Part shown: piece by piece, positions 42,765-52,042 of the stretch
Layout: each line of letters starts with the position of its first letter
Position numbering within the stretch: the first letter of the stretch is position 1
DNA from: Candidatus Gastranaerophilales bacterium
GTDB lineage: Bacteria; Cyanobacteriota; Vampirovibrionia; Gastranaerophilales; Gastranaerophilaceae
Assembly (NCBI GenBank): GCA_928722015.1
Contig: CAKMWI010000011.1
Coordinates: forward strand, 62,001-126,000
Length of the DNA stretch: 64,000 nt
Reading direction: 5' to 3'
Notes under the pieces: generated by a model
Seen by the model: only the letters and a program-made list of their open reading frames with translations
What the model was told of the DNA's origin: nothing
Databases searched by the model: none
Translations under genes and position numbers: made by a program

Positions 42765-43331
42765 TTATTTTTTGCTACTTTCTTTAAATAAGTCTTTTAT
42801 CATTTGTTTATTATAGATATCTCGTTCAATTTTATTTCCCATTTCAGTAGCATACTCAGCTGACTGTTGAAGATTTTGCGGTAAAACTAATTTTGGATTT
42901 AACCATCTACGTAATTGCTCAAAAGATAATTTTATTGCACAGCCTGCTTTAAAACGAAAAATTTCAAATTTTGACATTCCGTTATTTTTTAAAACCGCAG
43001 AATCAGTCTTAATATTTTTCTTCAAAGTCTCAAGTTTTGAAATATATTTTGTATCAGGTTCAAAAATCTTTGTTTGCCCTTGAACAAACTTCTTAGCTTC
43101 CTGAGATACAGGAAAAACTTTAAAAGAATTTTTAGCAGAATTATATTCAATATTAAAATGGTTATTTTCTGCTTGTTCAACTATTATACGACTAAGCCCG
43201 CTTGTAACATCGGCTATAGGTGCATTTTTTGTTAAATATTCCGTAAGATGATTTAATGAATCTTCACTCGGCTTTATAAAAGCCATACCAAAACTAGTTT
43301 TAGCATGTGGGGTATTACTTCTTATCTCCAT
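42765..43331 (-). CDS. FGMA-motif protein B (lineage-specific)
   Basis: 188 aa, paralogue of protein A. MEIRSNTPHAKTSFGMAFIK with SFGMA at 13-17, then KPSEDSLNHLTEYLTK and a C-terminal LPQNLQQSAEYATEMGNKIE. A more hydrophobic stretch near 125-150 (FEIFRFKAGCAIKLSFEQLR) could be amphipathic. The ATG is preceded by AAAAGGAG. Seventeen bp separate it from protein A, so they form an operon. Function unknown. Confidence 0.7.
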   Translation of the reverse strand: MEIRSNTPHAKTSFGMAFIKPSEDSLNHLTEYLTKNAPIADVTSGLSRIIVEQAENNHFNIEYNSAKNSFKVFPVSQEAKKFVQGQTKIFEPDTKYISKLETLKKNIKTDSAVLKNNGMSKFEIFRFKAGCAIKLSFEQLRRWLNPKLVLPQNLQQSAEYATEMGNKIERDIYNKQMIKDLFKESSKK

Positions 43332-43449
43332 CGTAAAAATCGCTCCTTTTATATATTTTTTACAGACTATCTAAAATCCGTAAATTTATTTTTTTGCGGA
43401 ACAAAATATTTCAAGATTTACATTGCTTAATATCAAATTAAAATAATAT

Positions 43450-44826
43450 TTACACAGAAACAAAATTCTTTATTTGTTCTAGTTTATCGGTTGAATCACT
43501 TTCAATATATATTCGTAACAAAGGTTCTGTTCCGGAAGGGCGCACTAAAATCCAAGTCATTGTATCCTCTAAATACAACTTGACACCATCTTTAAAATCT
43601 TTTCTTACAACGGCTTGTCCATTAATCACATCCATCGCTTTAAATCTTTCGATAACAGAATCTACTTCTGTGGCATCCTGTAGTCTTTTGTCAACTCGCG
43701 TATTATAAAATCTGCAACCGACAAATTTTTCCAAATCTCGTTGCATCTGTACAAGAGTTTTATTTTCATAAGCCATAGCCTCAAGAACCAAAAGATTGGC
43801 CAAAATTCCATCTTTTTCAGGTATATGCCCTTGAATACTTAATCCACCTGATTCTTCTCCTCCAATTATCGGATTATATTTACGCATAGCTTCCCCAACA
43901 TGTTTAAACCCGACAGGTGTTTCAATAACCTCTACACCTAACTTTTGCGCTACAATATCAAGCATCAAACTTGCACCGACAGTTTTAACTAAACATCCTG
44001 AATATTTTTTATTTTTTTGTAGATGCATCAAAAGAAGTGCTATAATCTCATTAGGAGTTACATATTCCCCATTTTCGTTTATAACACCAAACCTGTCTGA
44101 ATCACCATCATTTGCAAATCCTGCATAATTCTTATGGCTTTTTATATAATCAATCATCTCACTCATATACTGGGGTTTTGGTTCCGGCATTCCACCACCA
44201 AAATTAGAATCATAATACATGTGAATACTGTCATATTTTATACCATTACTTGAAAGTAACTTATCAAAATACCCAATACTGGCAGCATATAGTCCATCAA
44301 ATATAATATGAGTTTGAAGTTCTTTAATTTTTTCAAAATCGATAATTTCTTTAATTCTTTTGAAATAATTATTTGAAAAATCTGTATAAATAAGTTTTCC
44401 CCTTATATGAGCCTGAAAACTTTTACCCAGATTTGCAACTATCTCATCCGTAATATCACTTGTAGCAGGACCGGCATAATCCGGAATAAATTTTATTCCC
44501 AAATATTCAGGAGGATTATGTGAAGCAGTAAACATAACAGCACATGCATCCAGATATTTTGCATTAAATGCAAGAACAGGAGTAGGAATTACCTTATCGC
44601 TATATAAAACCTTAAATCCTGATTCTGATAAAATTTCAGCGCACTGCATCGCAAATTCTTTTGCCATATTTCGAGGATCATAACCGATAATTATAGTTTT
44701 ATAAATTCCATAATTATCAAAGACATATTTGCCAATTGCTTTTGAAACCAGCGCTACATTCTCTGCATTAAAGTCTTTTCCTACAATAGCTCTCCAACCA
44801 TCTGTTCCGAATTTTATTCCGTTCAT
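43450..44826 (-). CDS. Phosphoglucomutase/phosphomannomutase family enzyme
   Basis: 458 aa from the ATG at 44826 (GAGGGA just upstream; a GTG at 44841 is possible). KFGTDGWRAIVGKDF opens the fold, VMFTASHNPPEYLGIKF holds the phosphoserine (Ser in TASHNPP), FANDGDSDRFGVI is the metal loop, VGGEESGGLS-type IGGEESGGLSIQGH is the sugar loop and VRPSGTEPLLRIYIE the phosphate-binding loop. All four active-site elements are intact. It interconverts hexose 1- and 6-phosphates; glucose versus mannose preference cannot be read. Confidence 0.93.
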   Translation of the reverse strand: MNGIKFGTDGWRAIVGKDFNAENVALVSKAIGKYVFDNYGIYKTIIIGYDPRNMAKEFAMQCAEILSESGFKVLYSDKVIPTPVLAFNAKYLDACAVMFTASHNPPEYLGIKFIPDYAGPATSDITDEIVANLGKSFQAHIRGKLIYTDFSNNYFKRIKEIIDFEKIKELQTHIIFDGLYAASIGYFDKLLSSNGIKYDSIHMYYDSNFGGGMPEPKPQYMSEMIDYIKSHKNYAGFANDGDSDRFGVINENGEYVTPNEIIALLLMHLQKNKKYSGCLVKTVGASLMLDIVAQKLGVEVIETPVGFKHVGEAMRKYNPIIGGEESGGLSIQGHIPEKDGILANLLVLEAMAYENKTLVQMQRDLEKFVGCRFYNTRVDKRLQDATEVDSVIERFKAMDVINGQAVVRKDFKDGVKLYLEDTMTWILVRPSGTEPLLRIYIESDSTDKLEQIKNFVSV

Positions 44827-44887
44827 CAGTCCCTCATTCACTTAACTATATGATATCTCTATTAAAAGATTTCAAAGTAACTTCAAA

Positions 44888-44916
44888 ATGACATTTTAAA
44901 TTATTTCTGGTATAAT
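44888..44916 (+). promoter_or_regulatory. pheA promoter
   Basis: ATGACA (44888-44893, one base from TTGACA), 17 bp, and TATAAT (44911-44916) with an extended TGG before it. GGAG at 44931-44934 is the ribosome site. Confidence 0.75.
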
Positions 44917-44942
44917 TCTAATAGAAATATGGAGTTAAGTAA

Positions 44943-45815
44943 ATGTCAAATTTTGAAGAGATTAAAAATGTCGTTTTTCTGGAACCTGAATGCTCTTTTT
45001 CAGAAATTGCAAAAGATGAATTTTGCCAAAAATATAAACTAATATGTAATTCAACTCCATTAACAACAATTAAACAAATTGTTGAATACGTTTCTCAAAA
45101 CTCTAAAGATACGCTGGGAATATTACCTGTTGAAAACACTCTTGACGGTACAATAAGAGAATCTTTGGATTGCCTTATTACATGCAAGAATCCTAACATA
45201 AGAATTATTGCTGAAATGATTTTACCAATAGAATATTGTCTATTATCAAAGACAACCGAATTTTACAGCATATCAGGTTTAATTACAACTCCAAGACTAA
45301 TCACAAAATGTCATGAATTTATTCAAAATGAACTTCCAAGAAATTTAAATTTGATTGAAGCCCCAACAATGATTGAAGCAGCTAAGGATTTATCAAACCA
45401 TAACCTAACTTACTCATCAATCGGAAACAAAAAAATTGCTGAAAATTATAGATTGAATATATTAAAAGAAAATATCCACGATGATAAAAATAACAGGACA
45501 AGATATATTTTAATCGGAGATATTGAAACAAAACCTACCGGAAGAGATAAAACAACTGTAGCATTTAGAACAAATCATACTCCTGGAGCATTATTAGAAA
45601 TTTTAAAAATTTTCCTTGAGTATGAAATTAATCTTTCTTATATTTCATCTCGACCATCAAAATTTGAACCAAACGAATATATCTTTATCGTAAATTTTGA
45701 CGGACATATTCATGGTTCAAATATGCTTCAAGCAATAAACGAAATAAAACCTAAAACATCATTTTTCAGATATCTTGGGTCTTATAGAATTGGTAATAAT
45801 ACTGAAAGAGTTTAA
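44943..45815 (+). CDS. pheA: Prephenate dehydratase
   Basis: 290 aa. Dehydratase domain (about 8-190) with LGILPVENTLDGTIRESLDC, then NNRTRYILIG, a Tyr variant of the usual TRF motif. ACT domain (about 203-280) with HTPGALLEILKIFLEYEINL and SYISSRPSKFEPNEYIF, the phenylalanine-binding feedback region. Converts prephenate to phenylpyruvate. No chorismate mutase domain is fused. Stands alone with its own promoter. Confidence 0.93.
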   Translation: MSNFEEIKNVVFLEPECSFSEIAKDEFCQKYKLICNSTPLTTIKQIVEYVSQNSKDTLGILPVENTLDGTIRESLDCLITCKNPNIRIIAEMILPIEYCLLSKTTEFYSISGLITTPRLITKCHEFIQNELPRNLNLIEAPTMIEAAKDLSNHNLTYSSIGNKKIAENYRLNILKENIHDDKNNRTRYILIGDIETKPTGRDKTTVAFRTNHTPGALLEILKIFLEYEINLSYISSRPSKFEPNEYIFIVNFDGHIHGSNMLQAINEIKPKTSFFRYLGSYRIGNNTERV

Positions 45816-45896
45816 TCTCATAATAAAAGTAGCAAAAAAATATTTTCACTGATTTTACTTTAAATTAGTGATATTAATTTTAAGGAGTTAGTGTAT

Positions 45897-46472
45897 ATGG
45901 ATATTCAAAACAACAGCTTAAGAGCAAATGCTCCGCAATTCTCAGCTCGCTTATTTGCACTTGATGGAATGAAACAGATTAAAGCATTTGATAGGTTATC
46001 CCAACTAAAAGGAATTGATGAAGTTGCAAAACGAGGTAATAAAAATACTGACATTTTTGTAAAAAATTTTATTAGTATCGAAGACGGATTAGCAGGATAT
46101 AAAAATTTTGCAGATGTAGAAATTAAAAACCCGTTATTCGGACATCAAAAATTTTCTTTTGATATACACCATGCTACAAACAGCCCAATAAATGAAGATA
46201 TTACTTATCAAATGAATAATTTAGATATTTTAACAAGAAAATGCAATTTTTTAGAAGACAAAGCAATAAAGTTAAGTTTGATAAAAAGAGTAAAAGATGC
46301 CTTCAAAAATAAATCTGAAAAATTAAATCCTGTAGATTATCTTCAAGATATGCTAAAAAATACACCCAATCATGGTTTTTCAGATGAAAGAATTAATGAT
46401 TTTAATAGAATTGCAAAAAATTTATTAAATTCTATTTTAAAAACAGGAATAGAAAATTCTAAAGATTTATAA
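45897..46472 (+). CDS. Lineage-specific protein with FSA tag
   Basis: 191 aa from the ATG at 45897, nine bases after AAGGAG (a GTG at 45891 is too close). MDIQNNSLRANAPQFSARLF resembles the N-termini of the FGMA proteins (MEIINNSLKSG...), with F15-S-A in the tag position. The rest is helical and soluble (DGMKQIKAFDRLSQLKGIDE). No domain recognised. It lies at the end of pheA and converges on the protease gene. Confidence 0.6.
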   Translation: MDIQNNSLRANAPQFSARLFALDGMKQIKAFDRLSQLKGIDEVAKRGNKNTDIFVKNFISIEDGLAGYKNFADVEIKNPLFGHQKFSFDIHHATNSPINEDITYQMNNLDILTRKCNFLEDKAIKLSLIKRVKDAFKNKSEKLNPVDYLQDMLKNTPNHGFSDERINDFNRIAKNLLNSILKTGIENSKDL

Positions 46473-46490
46473 CTTATAGTCCAGAATTAC

Positions 46491-47381
46491 TTATTTATTA
46501 ATAATCTGCAAAGCTCTTTCATAAGATAAAGTTTCATAACCTTTTTCAATATAATCAGGATATGTTTCTTTAATATATTGATATGCTTTTTTTATTCGTT
46601 TCTCTCCGGATGGATGATCAGAAAAGAAATCAAAATAATTACCTGAAATTTTATTAAGTATTGAAATAGCTGCAAGCGGGTTATATCCAGCATTAACCAT
46701 ATAATCAATACTAAGCAAATCAGATTTTGTCTCCTGATTTCTGGAAAACTTTTTATTAACAAGCTCACCCGCAGCAGATGAACCTGTAAGTATCATCCCC
46801 GTTGAAAGCATCTTTGAAGAATCTTTTAATATTCCAATAGCATTAAAAACAGTGCCAGCAACAGCAGCACTAGCAGTAATTCCCCGTCTTAGAATACTCT
46901 TTTTAACATGATTTTTAGACACATGACCCATCTCATGTCCAATTACAAAAGCTAATTCATCCTCAGTTTCCACATATTGTAAAAGCCCTTTGTATACAGA
47001 TATTCTATTATGAATATCTGTTGTGGCATTTGCTTCATCTTTTTCAGAAACAACAAATTGAATAGTCTTATCAATATTATTATTAACAATCAATTTTGTC
47101 CCTATATGATTTATGACATTAAATGCCTGAACTGAGTTCCAATCCTGACAATACGGATGAATTTGGACTTCAACAGACCCTTTTAAAACATCCGAATGTT
47201 TATTACTATCAGGTGTTTTAACATTATTAGCAGAAGTATGTTTTGTATAAACGGCATTTTGAATTCCGGATTCAGGTGGCAATGAATATGAATAATTTGG
47301 CTTAGCATTAGCGGCAGTGGAGTATAAAAATCCTATAAAAATAATTATTATTGTTGCATAATACTTTATCCAGATTTTCAT
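46491..47381 (-). CDS. M48-family metalloprotease
   Basis: 296 aa. N-terminal signal MKIWIKYYATIIIIFIGFLY with a likely cut after ANA (about 27). Zinc site HEMGH in FVIGHEMGHVSKNHVKK, third ligand Glu in NQETKSDLLSIDYMV, then the usual DFFSDHPSGEKRI. This matches the BepA/YfgC and LoiP type of periplasmic M48 peptidases, which act in outer-membrane quality control. No TPR domain. It follows miaB at 17 bp and may share its transcript. Confidence 0.9.
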   Translation of the reverse strand: MKIWIKYYATIIIIFIGFLYSTAANAKPNYSYSLPPESGIQNAVYTKHTSANNVKTPDSNKHSDVLKGSVEVQIHPYCQDWNSVQAFNVINHIGTKLIVNNNIDKTIQFVVSEKDEANATTDIHNRISVYKGLLQYVETEDELAFVIGHEMGHVSKNHVKKSILRRGITASAAVAGTVFNAIGILKDSSKMLSTGMILTGSSAAGELVNKKFSRNQETKSDLLSIDYMVNAGYNPLAAISILNKISGNYFDFFSDHPSGEKRIKKAYQYIKETYPDYIEKGYETLSYERALQIINK

Positions 47382-47398
47382 ACAGAATACTCCAGAAA

Positions 47399-48730
47399 TT
47401 ACAGTTTAATTAATTCACCATTTAAATACCAAGTTTTTACACCGATTATCTTAACTTCAACAAATTCACCAGTTAAGTCTTTATCACAAGGGATATGAAC
47501 TATCTTATTGTTTCTTGTTCTGCCTGTAATAACATTTTTTCCTTTATGGTTTTCAAAATTTTCAATCAAAACTTCCATTTGACGCCCCAAAAATTTCTTA
47601 TTTGAAGCAAGACAACATTTTCTATTTTGCTCATTAAGCCTTGCTAGACGTTCAAATTTTGTATCTTCGTCAATATACTTATCCACCCATTTTGCAGCAA
47701 CAGTTTTTTCTCTAGGAGAATATGCAGCAGTATTAGAATAATCCAAACCTAATTCTTCCATTGCGGTAAGGGTTTCTACAAATTGTTCCTCCGTTTCACC
47801 AGGAAAACCTGCAATAAAATCACTTGTTATTGTAACATCAGGAACCATATCGCGAACCTTATTTGCGATTTTGAAATAAGTTTCTCTATCATAACGTCTG
47901 TTCATCTTTTTCAAAACTTCACTACTGCCTGACTGCATAGGAATATGAAAATACTCACATACTTTATCTAATTCGACTACAGTTTCAATTAGTTCATCTG
48001 TGATATCTGTTGGATAAGATGTTACAAAACGAATTCTAAATTTACCCTCTATAGAATTTACTTCTCTGAGCAAATCTGCCAGTCGATAGTTCCTATCTTT
48101 AAAATCCTTACCATAACTATCAACATTTTGCCCTAAAAGAGTAATCTCTTTAAAACCTGAACTTAATGCATCTTTAACCTCTTTTAATATGGTTTCAGGA
48201 AGTCTTGAACGTTCTCGCCCCCTTGTATAAGGTACAATACAATAAGTACAAAAATTATTACAACCTTCAGTTATCGGAATCCAAGCATTAACAGATTTCA
48301 CACGATTAATTTTGAATTTAACAGCTTTGTCATCTTCTGTTGCATTTGTTTCTTCACATTCACAAACCTTTTCACCGGTTTCAATTTTTTTGATTATATC
48401 AGGAAGAGAATAGATTTTGTGTGTACCTAACACAAAATCTACATAATGTGCTCGTTTAAAAATCTGCTCAGCTTTCTGCTGCGCAACACAGCCGCAAAAT
48501 CCAATTTTCAATTCAGGTCTTGATTTTTTCCACTTGCCCCAAGTTCCAATCAAGCTATAGGCTTTATCTTCACTAAGCTGCCTGATTGAACAAGTATTTA
48601 CCATTAATAAATCTGCATCTTTTGGTTTATCAGTTTCTTCATATCCAAAATTTGACAACATACCAAACATACGTTCTGTATCGGATTTATTCATCTGACA
48701 GCCCATTGTTTCTATATAAACTTTTTTCAT
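47399..48730 (-). CDS. miaB: tRNA-2-methylthio-N6-dimethylallyladenosine synthase
   Basis: 443 aa from the ATG at 48730 (GGGAAG upstream). The UPF0004 domain has MKKVYIETMGCQMNKSDTER with Cys11 plus TCSIR and GFCGC, the cluster-binding Cys. The radical SAM motif is GCNNFCTYCIVPYTRGRERS. A C-terminal TRAM domain includes GRQMEVLIENF and VEVKIIGVKTWYLNGELI. Adds methylthio to i6A37 of tRNA. All key Cys are present. Confidence 0.97.
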   Translation of the reverse strand: MKKVYIETMGCQMNKSDTERMFGMLSNFGYEETDKPKDADLLMVNTCSIRQLSEDKAYSLIGTWGKWKKSRPELKIGFCGCVAQQKAEQIFKRAHYVDFVLGTHKIYSLPDIIKKIETGEKVCECEETNATEDDKAVKFKINRVKSVNAWIPITEGCNNFCTYCIVPYTRGRERSRLPETILKEVKDALSSGFKEITLLGQNVDSYGKDFKDRNYRLADLLREVNSIEGKFRIRFVTSYPTDITDELIETVVELDKVCEYFHIPMQSGSSEVLKKMNRRYDRETYFKIANKVRDMVPDVTITSDFIAGFPGETEEQFVETLTAMEELGLDYSNTAAYSPREKTVAAKWVDKYIDEDTKFERLARLNEQNRKCCLASNKKFLGRQMEVLIENFENHKGKNVITGRTRNNKIVHIPCDKDLTGEFVEVKIIGVKTWYLNGELIKL

Positions 48731-48849
48731 TATCTTCCCTTTTAACAATCGATTGTAAATTTAGCTAAATCAATTATTATACAAAAAAGAATTCTTGTAA
48801 AATAAAATCAAATTTTATATACAAAGTTACACATATAATCACAAGCAAA

Positions 48850-51800
48850 CTATTCTTCAGCTAACACTCTGTCCAAGCATGCAGTTGAAGAATACTGCCA
48901 TTCTCTGTATGTAATTCGTTTAACTTTATATCCGCAGCGTTCAAGAATAGATTGCTTTTTCATATTTGAAATATGTGATTTTTTATTATCTTCGATGCCA
49001 TCAACTTCAATAATAAATTTATCATCAACAAGTAAATCAGCACTTAATCCGGCAATATCCGCTCCTGCAAGAACTTTATGGTCAAGATTTCTTATTGCTG
49101 ATGCTATTTCTTTTTCAAATTTATTCTTATATATATTCTCATCAATTTCATTATTTGCAAGAGAAACTTTACGCTCCTGATATTGTTTTATAAATGAAAC
49201 ATAATTTCTGAAATGACCTTCAGGCATTGTTTCTATATCATGCGATACAAAATTTATACATTTGCTTCTTGCCCGTGTAATTGCAACATTAAACAAATTT
49301 GGTTTTTGTAAAAATGTGATACTTTGAGGATACGAATTATTAGCAAATGCCCACGACATCAAAATAATATCTCGTTCATCTCCTTGAAATGTATGAGCCG
49401 TACCAATCTCAATCTGATGTTTCTTTATCATATAATCAGATAAAACTTTTGGCACTGAAACTTTTAACTGTTCAACCTGTGCCCTAAATGGAGAAATAAT
49501 ACCCACAGAAACAGGTTTGTCCGGATTTTTTCGTTCATCTTCAATAATAATTTCATGCAAAGTTTTAACAAGAGCTTCGATTTCCGGAAGATTTCTTGTT
49601 GCATCCATATCAACTTTACCGTCAGGAACTTTCACAAGTTCAAGGACATTATCATCCGCAGAATCTTTTTTCATTACTCTAATTCTGTCAGCATAAAATT
49701 CATGATTAGAAAAATTGATAATTGGCGGAAGACTTCTAAAATGCTCATCCAGCATAACGGAATTCATAGAATAATAATCCGCAAGATCAAACATTGAATT
49801 AGTTCTAAACCTCCACATCAACTGATATTTATCAGGAATACCATACTGACTCAGGAAAGATTGTTCTTTAGCCTTTTCAAGGAAAGATAAGTGTGGAAGT
49901 TGTTTATCATCTCCGACGACAACAGTCTTTTTAGCACGATACATTATTGGAAAACAACTGGCAATATCGCATTGAGACGCTTCATCAATGATTGCAACAT
50001 CAAACATACCCGGCTTTAACGGTAATGAATCAGACACAGCATAAGTTGTTACACACCAACAAGGAAATGCTTCAAGTAAAGGTTTAAAATCCTCTTCTTC
50101 TAATATTCTGCTCTGAAGATTCTTACGTCGTTCAACTAAAGACATAGCATGAACTTTAATCCTGCGTCTTTTCTTTTCATCACGTAAAAGGGATTTTATA
50201 GCCTCTCTTCTTGTACTTTTCAAAATATTGACGGCAAGAGTTTTTTGTTTTCTCTTCATTTGACGAATCTGCTCCATCATAACATGAAGATTTCCTGTTT
50301 TTTGAATATCGGATTCTATCTTGCGCAATTTCCATTTCTGAGTAATAAAATCAAGTTCGGTTTTCAATCTATCCAAATTTTCAGGTTCGACTTCAAAATC
50401 TTTAATGTCCAATACCTTTTTTAATTGCCTTAAACTTGACATGTTGGCAAAACCGGCAAAGAAACCGGATTTTTCCATATTATCATTTAATGTTTTAATG
50501 ACATCATTTACAGTATCAATTTCGGATTTTTTCAAAGCTCGCTTAATATACTGAAGTTCACCAACATTAACGGCATGTTGATGAATTTCTGATTTCAAAT
50601 CATGCCAGGCCCTTTCAAGCTTAATAATTTTCTCACATTTTGCTTCAGTCTCGCGTAAACAGTCCAAATGTTGCTTCATATCTTTAACATCGGCAAATAT
50701 ATAGTCATCCACGTCATCATCAAGCTCAACTTTTCCGGCAAGTAAATCCTGCAGCTGCAGACTCAATTGTTTTTGATAATTCATACGCCCTGCTCTCAAA
50801 GCAAGATATGGAGCACCTAAATCATTAAGGCGATCAGCTACAACATCGACAGCCTTATCCATACGAGATGCAACCAATACAGTTTTCCCATTTGCAATAA
50901 GGTGTGCAACAAGATTAACAATCGTTTGCGATTTACCTGTTCCTGGAGGACCTTGCACTGCAATAAATTTATTATTTTCAATATTTTTAATCACTTTTTC
51001 CTGAGAATCACTCAATGCTAATGGAGTTATCGGATAAAATTCTTCTTCTGTATCCCTCAATATACTTTTATCTGAAGTTTGGGTATATTCATCATTTATA
51101 ACACTTAATGTAGTTTCACGATAAACTCCGCTTGGCTTTTCAGCTATTTGCATTAGTTCATGCAAAACTCCTGCGGTTACAGAAGGTCTTTTAGTCAAAA
51201 TAATTGCACTCTGATATGTTACACACAGCTTTTTAATTTCACCAACAGGTTTAGATTTTTGTTCCTGAATTTCCTCCTCAATGATTTCATCCATATTTTC
51301 ACCTGTAATTTTGGCATCAGATGAATCTTTTGCAGAGGTTTCATCTTTTTCAACATTATCTTCTTCCGCATCTTCCGAAGAATCTTGTATAACTTCAATA
51401 TCAGGAATCAAAGACTTTAAAGTAGTAAGGAATATATCCATTTTTTCTTGTGTTATAGGAAGTTCCGGAACAACATCCAAAATTCCTTCCAAAAATAAAT
51501 CTACTTCATCATCGTCATCACCCTTTTTCAGTAATGCGGCTAAAGCACCGGTATTTAATGATAAAATATCATCTTGTCTCACACAATTTATGTTTACTCC
51601 GTTACGTTCAAGCTTGCATGGCACATATAACAAAGGGGTTAAAAACTCATTTCTTTTTTTTGATTTGCCGTTTCGACCCACTAAAAACATATAACCGTAT
51701 ATTAAATATTTATCTTTGGTACTCAAATCACTCTGAATCATCAATTCGGTTAAATTCGGATTAGAACCGTCAAGTTTTAAATATTCAAGTCCTTTGGTAA

Positions 51801-51975
51801 GTAAAGTTTCCTGGTCTTTTAAAAATATCCATTTATTATCCTTATCTCCCTTCAGATTACGGAATGTAGAACTTTTAACTTCCTCTCTTACACAGTCGTG
51901 AAGATACTGGCTTAATTTTTTTATAAAACTATTATTAAATGCTGAATTTAGGGCCTTTGTAGCTTCTTGTAACAT
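48850..51975 (-). CDS. Large SF1 (UPF1-like) helicase with nuclease-like tail
   Basis: 1041 aa from the ATG at 51975 with GAAGGA upstream. N-terminal 330 residues are an unknown region with a long acidic, low-complexity stretch (about 205-245). Then motif I AVQGPPGTGKSQT, Walker B VAIIDEASQCDIASCFP, VVGDDKQLPH, and C-terminal motifs IGTAHTFQGDERDIILMSWA and NVAITRARSKCIN. The last 90 residues (FEKEIASAIRNLDHKVLAGA and KFIIEVDGIEDNKKSHISNM, with KRITYREW) resemble the MTES_1575/DUF559-like nuclease fold. Role in repair, RNA metabolism or defence is open. Confidence 0.85.
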   Translation of the reverse strand: MLQEATKALNSAFNNSFIKKLSQYLHDCVREEVKSSTFRNLKGDKDNKWIFLKDQETLLTKGLEYLKLDGSNPNLTELMIQSDLSTKDKYLIYGYMFLVGRNGKSKKRNEFLTPLLYVPCKLERNGVNINCVRQDDILSLNTGALAALLKKGDDDDEVDLFLEGILDVVPELPITQEKMDIFLTTLKSLIPDIEVIQDSSEDAEEDNVEKDETSAKDSSDAKITGENMDEIIEEEIQEQKSKPVGEIKKLCVTYQSAIILTKRPSVTAGVLHELMQIAEKPSGVYRETTLSVINDEYTQTSDKSILRDTEEEFYPITPLALSDSQEKVIKNIENNKFIAVQGPPGTGKSQTIVNLVAHLIANGKTVLVASRMDKAVDVVADRLNDLGAPYLALRAGRMNYQKQLSLQLQDLLAGKVELDDDVDDYIFADVKDMKQHLDCLRETEAKCEKIIKLERAWHDLKSEIHQHAVNVGELQYIKRALKKSEIDTVNDVIKTLNDNMEKSGFFAGFANMSSLRQLKKVLDIKDFEVEPENLDRLKTELDFITQKWKLRKIESDIQKTGNLHVMMEQIRQMKRKQKTLAVNILKSTRREAIKSLLRDEKKRRRIKVHAMSLVERRKNLQSRILEEEDFKPLLEAFPCWCVTTYAVSDSLPLKPGMFDVAIIDEASQCDIASCFPIMYRAKKTVVVGDDKQLPHLSFLEKAKEQSFLSQYGIPDKYQLMWRFRTNSMFDLADYYSMNSVMLDEHFRSLPPIINFSNHEFYADRIRVMKKDSADDNVLELVKVPDGKVDMDATRNLPEIEALVKTLHEIIIEDERKNPDKPVSVGIISPFRAQVEQLKVSVPKVLSDYMIKKHQIEIGTAHTFQGDERDIILMSWAFANNSYPQSITFLQKPNLFNVAITRARSKCINFVSHDIETMPEGHFRNYVSFIKQYQERKVSLANNEIDENIYKNKFEKEIASAIRNLDHKVLAGADIAGLSADLLVDDKFIIEVDGIEDNKKSHISNMKKQSILERCGYKVKRITYREWQYSSTACLDRVLAEE

Positions 51976-52042
51976 ATATATCCTTCTTTTCAAAAAAAAC
52001 TATTGTCTTCCATTTTATACTATTTTACGCTAAAATCAAGGT

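Noticed and set aside
51281..51694. 137-codon plus-strand frame opposite the SF1 helicase
   Set aside because: Ser-rich mirror of an Asp/Glu-rich stretch; no start signal.
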